Made by a program: the position numbers and the translations under genes
Assembly: GCF_029946505.1 (NCBI RefSeq)
Contig: NZ_JARZHG010000055.1
Location: 1-64,000, forward strand
Direction of reading: 5' to 3'
Length of the DNA stretch: 64,000 nt
DNA from: Polyangium sp. y55x31
Lineage (GTDB): Bacteria; Myxococcota_A; Polyangia; Polyangiales; Polyangiaceae
Shown here: positions 60,488 to 64,000 of the stretch, piece after piece
Position numbering within the stretch: the stretch's first letter is position 1
How the letters are laid out: the number at the start of each line of letters is the position of its first letter
The notes under the pieces: model-generated
Seen by the model: the letters and a program-made list of their open reading frames with translations, nothing else
Database searches by the model: none
Told to the model about the DNA's origin: nothing

Positions 60488-62092
60488 ATGCCCATTCGAC
60501 GCTTGCTTCCATTCGTTCTTCCGCTCGCCGCCTTCGCCTTCGGCTGTGGCTCGACCGAGCCGAGCCCGCCGCCGCCCGACGAGGGCGAGCCCGGTCCGCT
60601 CGCGGTGACGACCGACAAGGGGCCCATCGAGGGCTCGCTCGTCGGCTCGACGCGCGCATTCCTCGGCATCCCGTATGCAGCGCCGCCGGTCGGGGATCTG
60701 CGCTGGAAGCCGCCCGCCCCGCACGCGGCGTGGACGGAGACGATGAAGGTCACGACGCCGGGGCGCATGTGCGCGCAGCGCAATGCGCTCACCGGGGATT
60801 TCGTCTCGACCTCGCAGGAGGATTGCCTGACGGTGAACGTGTGGACGCCCGAAAAACTCGCGAGCGCGCCGCGGCCCGTGCTCGTGTGGATCCACGGCGG
60901 CGCATTCACGCTCGGCAGCGGCGGCGATTATTCGTACAACGGGCAGAACCTGTCGGAGACGACCGGTGCGGTGGTGGTGACGCTCAATTACCGCCTCGGC
61001 CCGTTCGGCTTCCTCGCGCTGCCCGAGCTCGAAGCGGAGGACGCGGCGCACCCGTCCTCGGGGAACTACGGAATCGAGGATCAGCGGGCGGCGCTCGCGT
61101 GGGTGAGGGCCAATGCGGCGGCGTTCGGCGGCGACCCGGGCAATGTCACGGTCTTCGGCGAGTCGGCCGGTGGGATCAGCGTGTGCCATCACCTCGTGTC
61201 GCCCGAGAGCAAAGGCCTGTTCCAGCGTGCCATCATCGAGAGCGGCCCGTGCGATTCGTTCCTCGGCAAGGACAAGGCCACGGCGCAGGGGGCCGATCTG
61301 CTCGCGGCGCTCGGCTGCGAGGGCCCGGACGCGCTCACATGTCTCCGGAGCCGATCGACGGAGGAGATCATGACCGCGCTTCCGAGCAGCGCGGATCTGA
61401 TCTTCGGCGACGGCGCGAAATGGTTCCCGGTGCTCGACGGCTGGAACCTGCCCGACGCGCCGAGCAAGCTGCTCGCGGAGGGCCAATTCGAGAAGGTGCC
61501 CACGATCGTCGGCGGCAATGCCGACGAGGGCTCGCTGTTCTTTGCGCTCGCGAATACGATGATCGCGGACGATGCAGCATTCGAGGCCCTCGCCGAGCAG
61601 CTCGTCCCCGGGCACGGCAAGGAGGTGGTCGCGCAATATCCGAGCGCGACGTATGGATCGGCGCAAAAAGCGGCGGCGGCTGCGGTCGGGGACGCGGGGT
61701 TCGTTTGCCCGACGCGGCAGGCGGCGCGCTCGCTCGCGAAGGCGGGCGTGCCCACGTTCCACTACCATTTCACCTACGCGCCCAAGGGCGCGCTGCTCGG
61801 GGACATCGGGGCGTTTCACGCGGCCGAGCTGAAATACGTGTTCGGAAACCCCGGGCAGCTCGCGCCGCAGGCGCTCACCGACGAGGAGATCGCCTTCTCG
61901 AAGGTGATCATGGGCTACTGGTCGCGGCACGCCGCGAAGGGGGATCCGAATGGAGAGGGGGCGTTTTCGTGGCCGGCGTATGATGCCGAGAAGGACGAGA
62001 GCATCATCCTCGACATGACGGTGTCGAAGCAGGCGGGCGTCCGGAAGGACAAGTGCGACTTCTGGGATACGATGCCGAGCTTCACGCCCTGA
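60488..62092 (+). CDS. Type-B carboxylesterase lipoprotein
   Basis: The 534-residue lipoprotein (signal ending FAFGC) is a type-B carboxylesterase: FLGIPYAAPPVGDLRWK, EDCLTVNVWTP, VLVWIHGGAF, nucleophile Ser in FGESAGGISV, Glu in GGNADEGSLFF and His in GAFHAAELKYVFG. It hydrolyses esters outside the cytoplasm. TTGGAGA lies five bases before the ATG at 60488. It is divergent from the hydrolase gene before it with 113 bp between starts. Confidence 0.92.
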   Translation: MPIRRLLPFVLPLAAFAFGCGSTEPSPPPPDEGEPGPLAVTTDKGPIEGSLVGSTRAFLGIPYAAPPVGDLRWKPPAPHAAWTETMKVTTPGRMCAQRNALTGDFVSTSQEDCLTVNVWTPEKLASAPRPVLVWIHGGAFTLGSGGDYSYNGQNLSETTGAVVVTLNYRLGPFGFLALPELEAEDAAHPSSGNYGIEDQRAALAWVRANAAAFGGDPGNVTVFGESAGGISVCHHLVSPESKGLFQRAIIESGPCDSFLGKDKATAQGADLLAALGCEGPDALTCLRSRSTEEIMTALPSSADLIFGDGAKWFPVLDGWNLPDAPSKLLAEGQFEKVPTIVGGNADEGSLFFALANTMIADDAAFEALAEQLVPGHGKEVVAQYPSATYGSAQKAAAAAVGDAGFVCPTRQAARSLAKAGVPTFHYHFTYAPKGALLGDIGAFHAAELKYVFGNPGQLAPQALTDEEIAFSKVIMGYWSRHAAKGDPNGEGAFSWPAYDAEKDESIILDMTVSKQAGVRKDKCDFWDTMPSFTP

Positions 62093-62119
62093 CCGGGAAT
62101 GGCCGCGGCGGCGGGGGGC

Positions 62120-64000
<1,881 letters not shown>

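Overview
The window is GC-rich DNA, dense with genes on both strands, and almost certainly from a myxobacterium of the Polyangium/Sorangium type (order Polyangiales). The signs are many lipoproteins with Gly/Ser/Pro-rich linkers, a Cys-rich repeat plus EGF repeats, a C-terminal MYXO-CTERM-like tail, a trifunctional Ser/Thr kinase-AAA-histidine kinase, and several multi-PAS sensor kinases. I saw no rRNA, tRNA, CRISPR array, transposase or prophage gene. The calls rest on reading motifs and context; no database search was possible.

Layout. 0-9.5 kb is a block of predicted surface or periplasmic proteins: a heme-motif DUF1588/DUF1592-type lipoprotein with its DUF1501 partner, a CAP-like protein with a sorting tail, and a lipoprotein carrying nine EGF repeats and a VCBS/FG-GAP propeller. 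9.5-18.3 kb has a POT peptide transporter, S-adenosylmethionine decarboxylase, an outer-membrane barrel, an SDR-thioesterase pair, a PAS hybrid kinase, and a MoaD/ThiS plus BNR-repeat pair. 18.4-23.2 kb holds divergent sucA and pgi. 23.2-29.7 kb holds three tandem paralogous Pro-rich membrane proteins, an S41-type lipoprotein, small membrane genes and a Ppx/GppA-HD phosphatase. 29.7-32 kb holds a 124-bp palindrome and three related XRE regulators.

33-39 kb is the regulatory PTS operon hpf, ptsN, hprK, rapZ, ptsH, ptsI, with lptB upstream. The last five genes overlap by four bases at every junction, and rpoN is absent from its usual place between lptB and hpf. It is followed by a cyclic-nucleotide-binding MscS channel, a CocE-type hydrolase, SufS, a cyclase and an S9 peptidase. 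48.8-59.5 kb is a signalling hub: a 1965-residue kinase facing a sensor kinase, a response regulator and a hybrid kinase. The window closes with two esterase-type lipoproteins and a beta-propeller/thioredoxin lipoprotein cut by the edge.

Themes. Convergent genes are packed extremely tightly: stops overlap or touch in CTAG, TTAA and TGATCA, and one pair overlaps by 68 bp. Co-directional genes are often coupled through ATGA or GTGA. Several signalling or enzyme proteins carry a substitution at a key residue: Glu for the receiver Asp, GFG for DFG, Ser for the S41 Lys. One intrinsic terminator contains the next gene's ribosome binding site. No single complete novel system stands out. The best leads are the palindrome and XRE cluster, the triplicated Pro-rich membrane proteins, the Notch-like EGF lipoprotein and the terminator/RBS overlap.
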